A DNA stretch of 64,000 nucleotides from Betaproteobacteria bacterium HGW-Betaproteobacteria-7. GTDB taxonomy: Bacteria > Pseudomonadota > Gammaproteobacteria > Burkholderiales > Rhodocyclaceae. Below the pieces are notes generated by a model. It saw only the letters and a program-made list of their open reading frames with translations. It was not told where the DNA came from and searched no databases. A program made the translations under genes and the position numbers. Numbering within the stretch: the first letter of the stretch is position 1; every line of letters starts with the position of its first letter. The DNA lies in NCBI GenBank assembly GCA_002840765.1, contig PHCE01000007.1, forward strand, positions 124,001 through 188,000, given 5' to 3'. Of the stretch, positions 54,073 to 62,725 are shown piece by piece.

Positions 54073-57000
54073 ATGGCTCACTCCCCTCCACGCAGCGTCC
54101 GCCCACGACGCGATGATTCCGCCCGTGACACCCTGACTGCCGATGCCCGTCGCCTGCTCGCGCTGCAACGCGAGTTGCAGCGTGCGGCCGGCGACAAGCG
54201 GGAGCAGGCGCAGTCCGAGCTCGGCGCGCTGCTGGCGGCTTCGCAGGCGGCGGTGGCGGTGCGCCGGGCGAAGCTGCCGCGGCCGGAGTTTCAGGCCGAC
54301 CTGCCGGTCAACGAGCGCCGGGCCGACATCGCCGAACTGATCGCCAACAACCAGGTGGTCATCGTCTGCGGCGAGACCGGCTCCGGCAAGACGACGCAGT
54401 TGCCGAAAATCTGCCTCGAGCTCGGCATCGGCGCCCGCGGCCTGATCGGCCACACCCAGCCGCGCCGGCTGGCCGCCCGTTCGGTGGCGACGCGCCTGGC
54501 GCAGGAGCTGAAGACCCAGGTCGGCGCCGGTATCGGCGTCAAGATCCGCTTCCAGGATCGCAGCGGGCCGGAGAGCTGGGTCAAGCTGATGACCGACGGC
54601 ATCCTGCTCGCCGAGTCGCAATCCGATCCCTATCTCAACGCCTACGAGGCGATCATCATCGACGAGGCGCACGAGCGCAGCCTCAACATCGACTTCCTGC
54701 TCGGCTACCTGAAGCAGTTGCTGCCGCGGCGCCCGGACCTGAAAGTCATCATCACCTCGGCGACCATCGATGCCGAGCGCTTTTCACAGCATTTCAACGG
54801 CGCGCCGGTGATCGAGGTTTCCGGCCGGCTGTATCCGGTAGAGGTGCGTCATCGCCCGGTCGAGGACATCGATAAGAAGGACGACGAGCGCGACCTGTAC
54901 GACGCCATCGTGGACGCCGCCGACGAACTGGCCCGGCTGGGCAGTGGCGACATCCTGGTCTTCCTGCCCGGCGAGCGGGAAATCCGCGAGGCGGCGGAAG
55001 CGTTGAGGAAGCACGCGCTGGCCCGGCCGGGACTGTCCTCGGCGCATGCGCCGGAAATCCTTCCACTGTTTTCAAGGCTTTCCGCCGGCGACCAGGACCG
55101 CATCTTCAAGCCTTCCGGCGGCCAGCGGCGCATCGTGCTGGCGACCAATGTCGCCGAAACCTCGCTGACCGTGCCGGGCATCCGCTACGTCATCGACACC
55201 GGGCTGGCGCGGGTCAAGCGCTATTCCTATCGCAACAAGGTCGAGCAGCTGCAGGTCGAGAAGATTTCGCAGGCGGCGGCCCGGCAGCGCGCCGGCCGCT
55301 GCGGCCGGGTCGCCGCCGGCGTCTGCATCCGTTTGTACGACGAGGCGGATTTCAACGCCCGGCCGCCGTTCACCGATCCGGAAATCCTGCGCTCCTCGCT
55401 GGCTGGCGTGATCCTGCGCATGAAGTCGCTGAAACTGGCCGACGTCGAGAGCTTTCCCTTCATCGAACCGCCACCGGCCAAGGCGATCAGCGACGGTTAC
55501 GCGTTGCTGCAGGAACTCGGCGCCCTCGATGACGACAATAGACTGACCAAGGTCGGCGAAGCCCTGGCCCGCCTGCCGCTTGATCCGCGCATCGGCCGCA
55601 TGCTGGTCGCCGCCCGTGACCTTGGCTGCCTGACGGAAGTGCTGGTGATCGCCGCCGGCCTGGCCACCCAGGACCCACGCGAGCGGCCGCAGGAGCGTCA
55701 GCAGGCGGCCGACGAGAAGCACAAGCTGTTCGCCGACGAGAAATCGGAATTCCTGTCCTGGTGGAAGCTGTGGAACTGGTTCAAAAACGCCGTCGAACAC
55801 AAGAAATCGAACAAATCGCTGGTCGATACCTGCCACGCGCATTTCCTGTCCTATCTGCGGCTGCGCGAATGGCGGGAAGTGCATGGCCAGTTGCATGCGA
55901 TGGTCACCGAACTCGGCTGGAAGGAAAACGACATTCCCGGCAGCTACGACGCCATCCACATGGCGCTGCTCTCCGGCCTCTTGGGCAACATCGGCTGCAA
56001 GTCCGACGAGTCCGGCTACTACCTTGGCGCGCGCGGCATCCGCTTCCTGATCCATCCGTCGTCGCCGCTGCAGAAAAAGGCCGGCAAGTGGCTGATGGCG
56101 GCCGAGATCACCGAGACGACGCGCCTGTTCGGCCGCTGTGTCGCCCGCATCGAGGATGGCTGGATCGAGAAAGTCGGCGCCCACCTGATCAAGCGCCAGT
56201 ACTTCGATCCGCACTGGGAAAAGAAGTCGATGCAGGTTGCCGGCTGGGAGCGGACGACGCTCTACGGCGTGGTGATCAACCCGAAGCGGCGCATCCACTA
56301 CGGGCCGCTGGCGCCGGCCGAGGCGCGCGAGATTTTCATCCGCCAGGGGCTGGTCGGCGAGGAGATCGACGAGGCCTTCGCCAAGCGCTGGCCGTTCTTC
56401 CAGCACAACCAGAAGCAGATCCGCGACATCGAGAAGATCGAGCACAAACAGCGCCGGCAGGACGTGCTGGTCGACGACGAGCTGATCTTCGCCTTCTACG
56501 ACCACATCATTCCGGAAGGTATCCACAACGGCGCCACCTTCGACCACTGGCGCAAGGAAGCCGAGCAGGACAACCCGAAGCTGCTGTTCTTGGCCAAGGA
56601 CGACCTGATGCGCCATTCGGCGGCCGGCGTGACGACGGAGGCATTCCCGCACACGCTCAAGGTTGGCGGCATCGAATATACGCTGACCTACCATTTCGAG
56701 CCGGGTTCGCCGCGCGACGGCGTGACTTTGACGCTGCCGCTGGCGCAGTTGAACCAGATTCCGGTGCTACGCATGGAATGGCTGGTGCCGGGGCTGTTGA
56801 AGGAAAAGCTGGTGCAGCTGATCAAGACGCTGCCGCAGAAAATCCGCGCCAAGCTGGTGCCGGTCCCGGAGTTCGTCGATGAGTTTATCGCCGCCACCGC
56901 CGGTAACGACCGCAAGATGAATCAGGGGCTGATTCCGCCGCTGATCGACTACATCCTCGAAGCGCGCGGCCTGAACGCCCGCGGCTGGGCGGTGACGCCG

Positions 57001-58026
57001 GATGCCTTCCGCCCGGATGCGCTGCCGGCGCATTTCTCGATGAACTACAAACTGATCGACGAGCACGGCCGGCAACTGGACATGAACCGCAGCCTGGTGG
57101 CGCTTCGCGGCGAGTGGGGCAAGGAGGCGAAGGAAGAATTCGCCGAATTGCACGAAACGCCATCCGAATATACCAAGCTGACCGACTGGACCTTCGGCGA
57201 ACTGCCGGAGCTGATGGAAGTGCCGGTCGGCAAACAGACGGTGATCGGCTACCCGGCGCTGATCGACGACGGCGAAACGGTCAGCCTGAAGGTCTTCGAT
57301 TCCGCCGAGGAAGCCGCCGAAAGCCACCGCAAGGGTCTGGCGCGGCTGTTCATGCTGCAGTTCCGCGAGCAGGTGAAATACTTCGACAAGAACATCCCGG
57401 GCCTCAGCCAGATGGCCATGCAGTACATGGCGTTGGGCAGCAGCGATGATCTGAAGCACCAGTTGGTCGACCTGAGCTTCGAGCGCGCCTGTCTGACGGA
57501 ACCCTTGCCGACCACGCCGGAAGCCTTCAAGGCGCGCTGTGGCGAAGCCAAGGCCAGGCTCGGCCTGATCATGCAGGAAGTCTGCCGGATGGTCGGCACG
57601 GTACTGACCGAGTGGCAGACGGTGGTGAAGAAGCTTCCCGCATTCAAGGCGCATGCGGCCGCCGTCGCCGACATCGAAGCGCAACTGAAACGCCTGCTCG
57701 GCAAGACTTTCGTCGTCGACACGCCTTTCGATCGCCTGCAGCACTATCCGCGTTACCTGAAGGCAATCGGCGTCCGCCTCGACAAGCTGAAGGCCAACCC
57801 GGCGCGCGATGCGCAACTGCTGGCCGAGTACGGGCCGCTGTGGACCAACTACGAACGCCGTGCCATTCAGTTGGCCAAACTGGGTACCCTCGATCCGCAA
57901 ATCGAGCAGTTCCGCTGGCTGCTGGAAGAATTGCGCGTCGGCCTGTACGCTCAGGAACTACGCACGCCGGTGCCAGTCTCGACCAAACGTTTGCAAAAGC
58001 AATGGGAAGGAATCAAGAATGGGTGA
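54073..58026 (+). CDS. hrpA: ATP-dependent RNA helicase HrpA
   Basis: A 1317-residue DEAH-box helicase of normal HrpA length. GETGSGKTTQLPKI is Walker A, DEAHERSLN the DEAH box, TSATIDAERF motif III, and QRAGRCGR motif VI. After the helicase core come the winged-helix and ratchet (HA2) region, an OB-fold-like region and the long HrpA-specific C-terminal domain (DUF3418). HrpA resolves stalled ribosomes on mRNA. It overlaps the next gene by 8 bases. Confidence 0.97.
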   Translation: MAHSPPRSVRPRRDDSARDTLTADARRLLALQRELQRAAGDKREQAQSELGALLAASQAAVAVRRAKLPRPEFQADLPVNERRADIAELIANNQVVIVCGETGSGKTTQLPKICLELGIGARGLIGHTQPRRLAARSVATRLAQELKTQVGAGIGVKIRFQDRSGPESWVKLMTDGILLAESQSDPYLNAYEAIIIDEAHERSLNIDFLLGYLKQLLPRRPDLKVIITSATIDAERFSQHFNGAPVIEVSGRLYPVEVRHRPVEDIDKKDDERDLYDAIVDAADELARLGSGDILVFLPGEREIREAAEALRKHALARPGLSSAHAPEILPLFSRLSAGDQDRIFKPSGGQRRIVLATNVAETSLTVPGIRYVIDTGLARVKRYSYRNKVEQLQVEKISQAAARQRAGRCGRVAAGVCIRLYDEADFNARPPFTDPEILRSSLAGVILRMKSLKLADVESFPFIEPPPAKAISDGYALLQELGALDDDNRLTKVGEALARLPLDPRIGRMLVAARDLGCLTEVLVIAAGLATQDPRERPQERQQAADEKHKLFADEKSEFLSWWKLWNWFKNAVEHKKSNKSLVDTCHAHFLSYLRLREWREVHGQLHAMVTELGWKENDIPGSYDAIHMALLSGLLGNIGCKSDESGYYLGARGIRFLIHPSSPLQKKAGKWLMAAEITETTRLFGRCVARIEDGWIEKVGAHLIKRQYFDPHWEKKSMQVAGWERTTLYGVVINPKRRIHYGPLAPAEAREIFIRQGLVGEEIDEAFAKRWPFFQHNQKQIRDIEKIEHKQRRQDVLVDDELIFAFYDHIIPEGIHNGATFDHWRKEAEQDNPKLLFLAKDDLMRHSAAGVTTEAFPHTLKVGGIEYTLTYHFEPGSPRDGVTLTLPLAQLNQIPVLRMEWLVPGLLKEKLVQLIKTLPQKIRAKLVPVPEFVDEFIAATAGNDRKMNQGLIPPLIDYILEARGLNARGWAVTPDAFRPDALPAHFSMNYKLIDEHGRQLDMNRSLVALRGEWGKEAKEEFAELHETPSEYTKLTDWTFGELPELMEVPVGKQTVIGYPALIDDGETVSLKVFDSAEEAAESHRKGLARLFMLQFREQVKYFDKNIPGLSQMAMQYMALGSSDDLKHQLVDLSFERACLTEPLPTTPEAFKARCGEAKARLGLIMQEVCRMVGTVLTEWQTVVKKLPAFKAHAAAVADIEAQLKRLLGKTFVVDTPFDRLQHYPRYLKAIGVRLDKLKANPARDAQLLAEYGPLWTNYERRAIQLAKLGTLDPQIEQFRWLLEELRVGLYAQELRTPVPVSTKRLQKQWEGIKNG

Positions 58027-58753
58027 TGTGATGCTGGCGCTCGGGCGAACCTTCGCCAACCTGAAAAGCCGCAAAGTCTGGCTGTATGTGCTGACCCCGG
58101 CGCTGTTCGCGCTGCTGCTGACCATCGGCTTGGCGGTGTGGGCGCTCGGTGCAGTCGTCCAGCACCTGCTGAACTACCCGCCGATGACCTGGCTGGCGGC
58201 CTGGGGGCTGCTCTGGCTGGCCACTATCCTGGCCTACCTCGGCGGCTGGCTGGCCATCTTCGCGCTCGCCTACCTGTTCGCCTCGCTGCTGGCGGCCATC
58301 GTCATCATGCCGTTGATGCTCAAGCACCTGTCGGAAACCGAGTACCGGGACGTGGTGCCGATGGGTAAGGACAGTTTTGTTGCGGCAGCGGTCAACAGTG
58401 TGCTGGCCTCGCTGATATTCGTCGCCGCCTGGCTGGCGACCATCCCGCTATGGCTGATCCCCGGTTTTTCGCTGCTGATCCCACTGCTGCTGATGGCCTG
58501 GCTGAACCGCCGGACCTTTGCCTACGATGCCCTGTCCATGCACGCGACGGTTCCTGAATGGACGGCGCTGCGACAGAAGAACAAGGCGCCGCTGTTCATG
58601 CTCGGCCTGACCATGGCACTGTTCGCCCACATTCCGTTGATCGGCCTGCTGGTGCCGGCGCTGGCGGCCCTATCGTTCGTCCATTACGGGCTGGAAGCCC
58701 TGCGCCGCTCGCGTGGCGGCGCCATCGTCAGCATAGAGGGAGAAGCTGCATGA
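58019..58753 (+). CDS. EI24 domain membrane protein (CysZ-like)
   Basis: A 244-residue polytopic protein with hydrophobic stretches at about 20-45, 57-100, 125-160 and 200-225 and the family segments FLASLLAAIVIMPLMLKHL-like (YLFASLLAAIVIMPLM) and PGFSLLIPLLLMAWLNRRTFAYDAL. EI24/CysZ proteins include sulfate channels, but remote members have no assigned transport. GGAAGGA lies before the ATG at 58019. It is coupled to hrpA and to the CinA-like gene by overlaps. Confidence 0.82.
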   Translation: MGDVMLALGRTFANLKSRKVWLYVLTPALFALLLTIGLAVWALGAVVQHLLNYPPMTWLAAWGLLWLATILAYLGGWLAIFALAYLFASLLAAIVIMPLMLKHLSETEYRDVVPMGKDSFVAAAVNSVLASLIFVAAWLATIPLWLIPGFSLLIPLLLMAWLNRRTFAYDALSMHATVPEWTALRQKNKAPLFMLGLTMALFAHIPLIGLLVPALAALSFVHYGLEALRRSRGGAIVSIEGEAA

Positions 58754-59514
58754 GCCGTACTTTTGGCGCTGTCATCATCGGCGACGAAATCCTGTCCGGC
58801 AAACGCCAGGACAAGCACTTCGCCAAGATCACCGAACTGCTCGGCGCGCGCGGCCTGCAATTGTCCTGGGTCGAATACCTGGGCGACGACCGGCAGCGCC
58901 TGACGCAAACCTTCCAGCGCACGATGGCCGCCGGCGATGTGGTGTTTTCCTGCGGCGGCATCGGCAACACGCCGGATGACCATACCCGGCAGGCGGTGGC
59001 GGCAGCGCTCGGCGTCGATCTGGTGCTGCACCCGGAGGGCTATGAGGAACTGAAGGTGCGTTTCGCCGGCGAGGAAATCACCGACAAGCGCAAGCTGCTG
59101 GTGACCTTCCCGCAAGGCGTGCGCATCATTCCCAACCCGTTCAATCGCATACCGGGCTTCATGGCCAACGATCACTACTTCGTGCCAGGCTTTCCGCAGA
59201 TGGCCCATCCGATGATCGAATGGGTGCTCGATACCTTCTACGAGAGCGAGTTCAAGCCGGTCGGCGACAAGGTCGAGAAGGCCTTCCTGCTGACCGGGCC
59301 GACAGCCTACGAAAGCGCGCTGCTCGACCTGATGGAACGCATCGTCGCCGACTACCCGACGCTGCGCCTGTTCTCGCTGCCCTCGCTGGTCGGCAAGGAG
59401 CGCAAGCACCTAGAATTAGGCGTCGAAGGCGAGCCGGCTTTGGTTGACCAGGCGATGGAGGAAATCCGCATCGAGATCGAGCGACGCGGGATCAACTGGG
59501 TCTGGCGGTCGTGA
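58750..59514 (+). CDS. CinA/MoaB-type molybdopterin-binding domain protein
   Basis: A 254-residue protein with the MoCF-biosynthesis domain of CinA: GAVIIGDEILSGKRQDKHF, FSCGGIGNTPDDHTRQAVAAALG and the long variable region with NPFNRIPGF. The C-terminal amidase domain of CinA is missing, so it is the stand-alone N-terminal type. Members of this group may act on nucleotides or pyridine cofactors; the role is not established here. The ATG overlaps the EI24 stop by 4 bases. Confidence 0.85.
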   Translation: MSRTFGAVIIGDEILSGKRQDKHFAKITELLGARGLQLSWVEYLGDDRQRLTQTFQRTMAAGDVVFSCGGIGNTPDDHTRQAVAAALGVDLVLHPEGYEELKVRFAGEEITDKRKLLVTFPQGVRIIPNPFNRIPGFMANDHYFVPGFPQMAHPMIEWVLDTFYESEFKPVGDKVEKAFLLTGPTAYESALLDLMERIVADYPTLRLFSLPSLVGKERKHLELGVEGEPALVDQAMEEIRIEIERRGINWVWRS

Positions 59515-59527
59515 AGGAATTACGCGC

Positions 59528-60013
59528 ATGAAACCGGCTACTCACCCCACGGCGCTGCGTACTCAGCAACTGTTGGCCGAATGCGGCGTTGCCACGACGG
59601 TCGTTGAATTCGAGCAGCCGACGCGCACCAGCGCCGAGGCTGCCGCTGCCATTGGTTGCTCGGTGGCCGAAATTGCCAAGTCCATCGTCTTCCGCGGCAA
59701 GGTCAGCGGCCAGGCCATCCTGGTCGTCGCCAGCGGTGACAACCGGGTCTGCGAGCGCAAGGTGGCGGAACTGGTTGGCGAGAAACTCGGCCGCGCCGAT
59801 GCCGATTTCGTCCGCAGCGCCACCGGCTACGCCATCGGCGGTGTCGCACCGCTCGGCCATGCGCAGCCGCCACGCCTGCTGCTCGATGCCGACCTGCAGC
59901 GCTTCGCGGCGATCTGGGCGGCGGGCGGCACGCCGTTCTCAGTGTTCCGGCTGACGCCGGCGCAATTGCTGCAACTTACCGGCGCGCCCTGGGCGGACAT
60001 CAGGGCAGAGTAA
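59528..60013 (+). CDS. YbaK/EbsC-family aminoacyl-tRNA deacylase
   Basis: A 161-residue editing-domain protein. SVAEIAKSIVFRG holds the catalytic lysine region, VVASGDNRVCERKVAELVG and TGYAIGGVAPLGH are family motifs, and GGTPFSVFRLTP closes the fold. These proteins clear mischarged tRNAs in trans. ATG at 59528 gives the usual start; only 13 bases separate it from the CinA-like gene. A shared terminator follows. Confidence 0.88.
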   Translation: MKPATHPTALRTQQLLAECGVATTVVEFEQPTRTSAEAAAAIGCSVAEIAKSIVFRGKVSGQAILVVASGDNRVCERKVAELVGEKLGRADADFVRSATGYAIGGVAPLGHAQPPRLLLDADLQRFAAIWAAGGTPFSVFRLTPAQLLQLTGAPWADIRAE

Positions 60014-60017
60014 GGGC

Positions 60018-60048
60018 AAAAAAAACCCGCGGCCAGCGCGGGTTCTTG
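60018..60048 (-). terminator. terminator of the phasin operon (also serves YbaK gene)
   Basis: AACCCGCG (60024-60031), loop GCCAG, CGCGGGTT (60037-60044). On the minus strand it is followed by eight Ts, an ideal terminator for the phasin genes; on the plus strand the T-run is short. Confidence 0.9.
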
Positions 60049-60068
60049 CTCCAGTCGAAAAGACTGTC

Positions 60069-60668
60069 TTACTTGGCCGTGCTCTTGCGGGCGGCGGCGG
60101 CCGTGGCGCTGGTCTTGGCCGGAGCCTTGGCAGCGGTCGGCTTGCTGACGGTCTTTGCGGCCTTGGTGGCAACACCGACATTGGCTTCGGCGATTTCCGA
60201 CAACTGGCGGGTAACCGAGTTGAGGCTGTCGAAAGCCTGGTTGGAGGCGGTGATCACCGAGTTCAGGGCGGCGGCGAAAACATCGCCACCCACCGGTGCC
60301 GCAGCGCCGGCCTTCTTGGCGGCGGTGACAGCGGTTTCGGTCAGCTTGCCGTATTGCGATTCGATGACCGAGGTCAGTTCTTTCTGTACTTGCGTCGTCA
60401 GTTCATAGACGCTGCGCGAGTAGTCGACCCACTTTTCCAGATTGGGCTGAGCCAGTTCGGCATTGAGCTTGGCGACGCCGTTGGCATCCTTGGCCGCCAT
60501 CAGTTGCTGGGCATTGGCCACGGAATTGTTGAAGAACTCGCGCGAAGCGGCGACGTTCAGGGCGGTCAGGCGCTCAACGCCGTTGAAGGCGGTGCGCAGG
60601 ATGGTCAGCAGGACTTCGGTATTCGCCTTCTGGGCAGCAGCGATTTGTTCGATATTCGGGTTGCTCAT
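60069..60668 (-). CDS. phasin family protein with Ala/Lys-rich tail
   Basis: A 199-residue granule-coating protein. Amphipathic helices dominate (LTALNVAASREFFNNSVANAQ, VDYSRSVYELTTQVQKELTSV in parts), followed by a low-complexity Ala/Lys/Thr tail (about 165-199) like histone-like PhaF or PhaM tails that may bind DNA. Phasins coat polyhydroxyalkanoate granules. GAGGAG lies just upstream of the ATG at 60668. It is the second of two paralogous phasins, separated by a hairpin. Confidence 0.9.
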   Translation of the reverse strand: MSNPNIEQIAAAQKANTEVLLTILRTAFNGVERLTALNVAASREFFNNSVANAQQLMAAKDANGVAKLNAELAQPNLEKWVDYSRSVYELTTQVQKELTSVIESQYGKLTETAVTAAKKAGAAAPVGGDVFAAALNSVITASNQAFDSLNSVTRQLSEIAEANVGVATKAAKTVSKPTAAKAPAKTSATAAAARKSTAK

Positions 60669-60708
60669 CTTCTTCTCCTCGACAAACGATGGGTGCGGAT
60701 GAAACAAA

Positions 60709-60732
60709 GGCCCCCGCCTTGCAGCGGGGGCC
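60709..60732 (-). terminator. GC-rich hairpin between the two phasin genes
   Basis: GGCCCCCGC (60709-60717) pairs with GCGGGGGCC (60724-60732); on the minus strand TTTGTTT follows. It probably stops part of the transcription from the first phasin, setting a ratio between the two. Confidence 0.78.
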
Positions 60733-60743
60733 TTGGCAAGAAG

Positions 60744-61298
60744 TTACTTGCTCTTCTTGGCGGATGCTTGGCCAACAGCCTTGACGGTGGCGTTGGTGGC
60801 AGCAGCAACGTTGGCTTCGGTGATCTCGGCAACTTGCTTGGCAGCCTTGTTCAGGTTGTCGAAAGCGGAGTTGGCGGCAGCGATGGCGCTCTTGACGGCG
60901 GCAACAGCGACGTCAGAACCGGCCGGGGCAGACTTGGCAGCCTTGTCCAGCAGGTCGGCAACTTGCTTCTGGAAACCGCCGAATTGGGCTTCGATGGTCT
61001 TCGACAGCTCTTCTTGAGCTTGAGCGGAGATTTCGTAGACGCTGCGCGAGTAGGCAACGGCCTTCTCAACGTTCGGCTGGGCCAGGGAAGCCTGGATGGA
61101 CAGGGCTTCCTGAACGTCCTTGGCGCCGAGCAGAGCCTTGGTGCCGGAGACGGAGTCTTCCAGGACCGAGCGGGCGGTGTTCAGGTTCAGGGCGGCGATG
61201 CGCTCGGCAGAAGCCAGGGCGGCATTGGCAACGGACAGCAGGGAATCAACGGTGGCCTTGTTGGCGGAAGCGAATTGCTCGGGGGTCGTGAAGCTCAT
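60744..61298 (-). CDS. phaP: phasin family protein
   Basis: A 184-residue phasin (MSFTTPEQFASANKATVDSL at the start, VAYSRSVYEISAQAQEELSK in the middle) related to its downstream neighbour but without the long basic tail, ending SAKKSK. The Phasin_2 family coats PHA granules and controls their size. It has a consensus promoter and a pair of inverted operator-like sites, pointing to strong and regulated expression, probably by a PhaR-like repressor. Confidence 0.92.
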   Translation of the reverse strand: MSFTTPEQFASANKATVDSLLSVANAALASAERIAALNLNTARSVLEDSVSGTKALLGAKDVQEALSIQASLAQPNVEKAVAYSRSVYEISAQAQEELSKTIEAQFGGFQKQVADLLDKAAKSAPAGSDVAVAAVKSAIAAANSAFDNLNKAAKQVAEITEANVAAATNATVKAVGQASAKKSK

Positions 61299-61368
61299 GG
61301 GAATCTCCTAGATAAAAAGGGCTTGGCAAAAGTTTTCGAACCGTTGCAGCGCCACTTTCAAGCGTTGT

Positions 61369-61436
61369 TGCACTGCACCATGCGTTGAATTATAGGAGCG
61401 ATTGTTGCATTGTCAACAAATATTTGGTGCGGTGCA
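61369..61436. promoter_or_regulatory. inverted operator-like pair flanking the phasin promoter
   Basis: TGGTGCGGTGCA at 61425-61436 and, on the opposite strand, TGGTGCAGTGCA at 61369-61380 differ at one base. They bracket the promoter: one just upstream of the -35 box, the other at the expected transcription start. This is an arrangement for repression by looping or cooperative binding; PhaR is the known phasin repressor, but its site in this organism is not known to me. Confidence 0.55.
61389..61416 (-). promoter_or_regulatory. consensus sigma-70 promoter of the phasin genes
   Basis: On the minus strand TTGACA (61411-61416) and TATAAT (61389-61394) are both perfect and are 16 bases apart. 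Transcription would begin near 61382, giving an 84-base leader before the first phasin ATG. It is the best promoter in the window. Confidence 0.9.
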
Positions 61437-61507
61437 CAAATAAAGTGAATGCTGTTGAAAATCATCGGTTTGCCGTTTGCCGCCAGGGGCGGCCAGGGCC
61501 TGACGCA

Positions 61508-62110
61508 CTACTCCCGTGCATTTGGTGCGGTCAGGCCGGCGGCGCCTTTGAGCTCCAGTTGTTCGCCGCGTCGCTGTGGAGTTTCCGGCTGGCTGCTGCT
61601 TTTCTTCGGCTGGATGACAGCCCGGACACGGGCTGGCGGGGCTTTCGGATCACGATTTTCGCCGGCGGTGACCAGGTACTTTTCGCTGATCGCGTCGTAC
61701 CAGATGTAGTCGCCGCGAATCTGGTCCTCGCCGCTCTGCACCCAGGCGCGGTGGAACAGTTCCGCCACCTCGGTGTTGCTGTTGTACTCGATGCGCTCGG
61801 CTTCGCCTTCCATGAAGTCGTCGCGTCCCTCGCGCTTCTGGCGGAAGCGCGCCAGGCCGCCCTTGCCACCAAAAGCCGTGCCTTTCTGGAATCCGTACTG
61901 GTCTTCGGTGACGACGATGCGGTCGGCCTTGAGGATCAGCGTCCCCTTGGTAATCACGACATCGCCTTCGAGGATCTGGATCTTCTTGGCGTCATCGATG
62001 GAGATGCGATTGGCTTCGAGGTGCATCGGCTTGTCGCGGTCCGCCCGTTCGGCGAAGGCCGGAAGCGCGACGAGCAGGACGGCGAGGAGGGGGGCGAGGC
62101 GCAGTTTCAT
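61508..62110 (-). CDS. lptA: lipopolysaccharide transport periplasmic protein LptA
   Basis: A 200-residue periplasmic protein with a signal peptide (about 1-20, ALPAFA), then the OstA-type beta-jellyroll: DKPMHLEANRISIDDAKK, EGDVVITKGTLILKADRIVV and EGEAERIEYNSNTEVAELF. It forms the LPS bridge between inner and outer membranes. It overlaps lptC by 4 bases. The usual next gene, lptB, is not present; phasin genes follow instead. Confidence 0.95.
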   Translation of the reverse strand: MKLRLAPLLAVLLVALPAFAERADRDKPMHLEANRISIDDAKKIQILEGDVVITKGTLILKADRIVVTEDQYGFQKGTAFGGKGGLARFRQKREGRDDFMEGEAERIEYNSNTEVAELFHRAWVQSGEDQIRGDYIWYDAISEKYLVTAGENRDPKAPPARVRAVIQPKKSSSQPETPQRRGEQLELKGAAGLTAPNARE

Positions 62111-62688
62111 GGTGTCTTCTCCGGGCGCGCATAAAGGCCCGTAACCTGGGATTGCAGGACGAAGGTGGCGGCGTTGTTGTCGATTCTGGCGCCGGTGCCC
62201 TTGAGCCAGGACTGGCCCATCGTGATTTCCACCGGGCTGTCGGTGAAGGCGGTGCCCAGATCGGGTTCGACGGTAAGGTCGGGCATCCGGGCCAGCAGTT
62301 CCGGCCGGTCGGCGGTGGCGCCACGGGAAGCGCGGACATCGTCCCAGAGAAACACCGTCTCGCCACGCGCACTGACCTTGGCGTTAAGCGCGGTGAAAGT
62401 GACCGGTGGCGCATCACGGCGGAAATGGATGAGTGTCGGTGATTTCAGCTCGGATGAGTCATCGTCCGGATAGTGAACGAGATTGGGGGCTGATAGGCGG
62501 TACTTGACCAGGCCGTCAGCATCAAACCGGCGTACCGTGAAGTTATCGACGATGGCATCGGGGTCATGACGCAGCTTGCCGTCGCGCCGCGACTCTTCGA
62601 CGTTGATGGCACTTTGCAGCCAGAAACTGAGTCCGGCCAGCAGGGCGACCAGGACGATCGGGAAGAGTTGGCCTTGCCAGTTTTTCAT
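62107..62688 (-). CDS. lptC: LPS export protein LptC
   Basis: A 193-residue bitopic protein with an N-terminal membrane helix (about 8-25) and a periplasmic domain of the LptC fold (DNFTVRRFDADGLVKYRL, SARGETVFLWDDV, DSPVEITMGQSWLKGTGARI). It passes LPS from LptFGB to LptA. The ATG at 62688 is the proper start; an open frame continues upstream. Only 37 bases separate it from kdsD, leaving no room for kdsC. Confidence 0.95.
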   Translation of the reverse strand: MKNWQGQLFPIVLVALLAGLSFWLQSAINVEESRRDGKLRHDPDAIVDNFTVRRFDADGLVKYRLSAPNLVHYPDDDSSELKSPTLIHFRRDAPPVTFTALNAKVSARGETVFLWDDVRASRGATADRPELLARMPDLTVEPDLGTAFTDSPVEITMGQSWLKGTGARIDNNAATFVLQSQVTGLYARPEKTP

Positions 62689-62725
62689 GGCTGGACGATC
62701 GCTGGGATGCCGGCGATGGTGTGCA

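Noticed and set aside
55072..56694. 540-codon minus-strand frame inside hrpA
   Set aside because: Shadow of the helicase core; hrpA motifs are intact on the plus strand.
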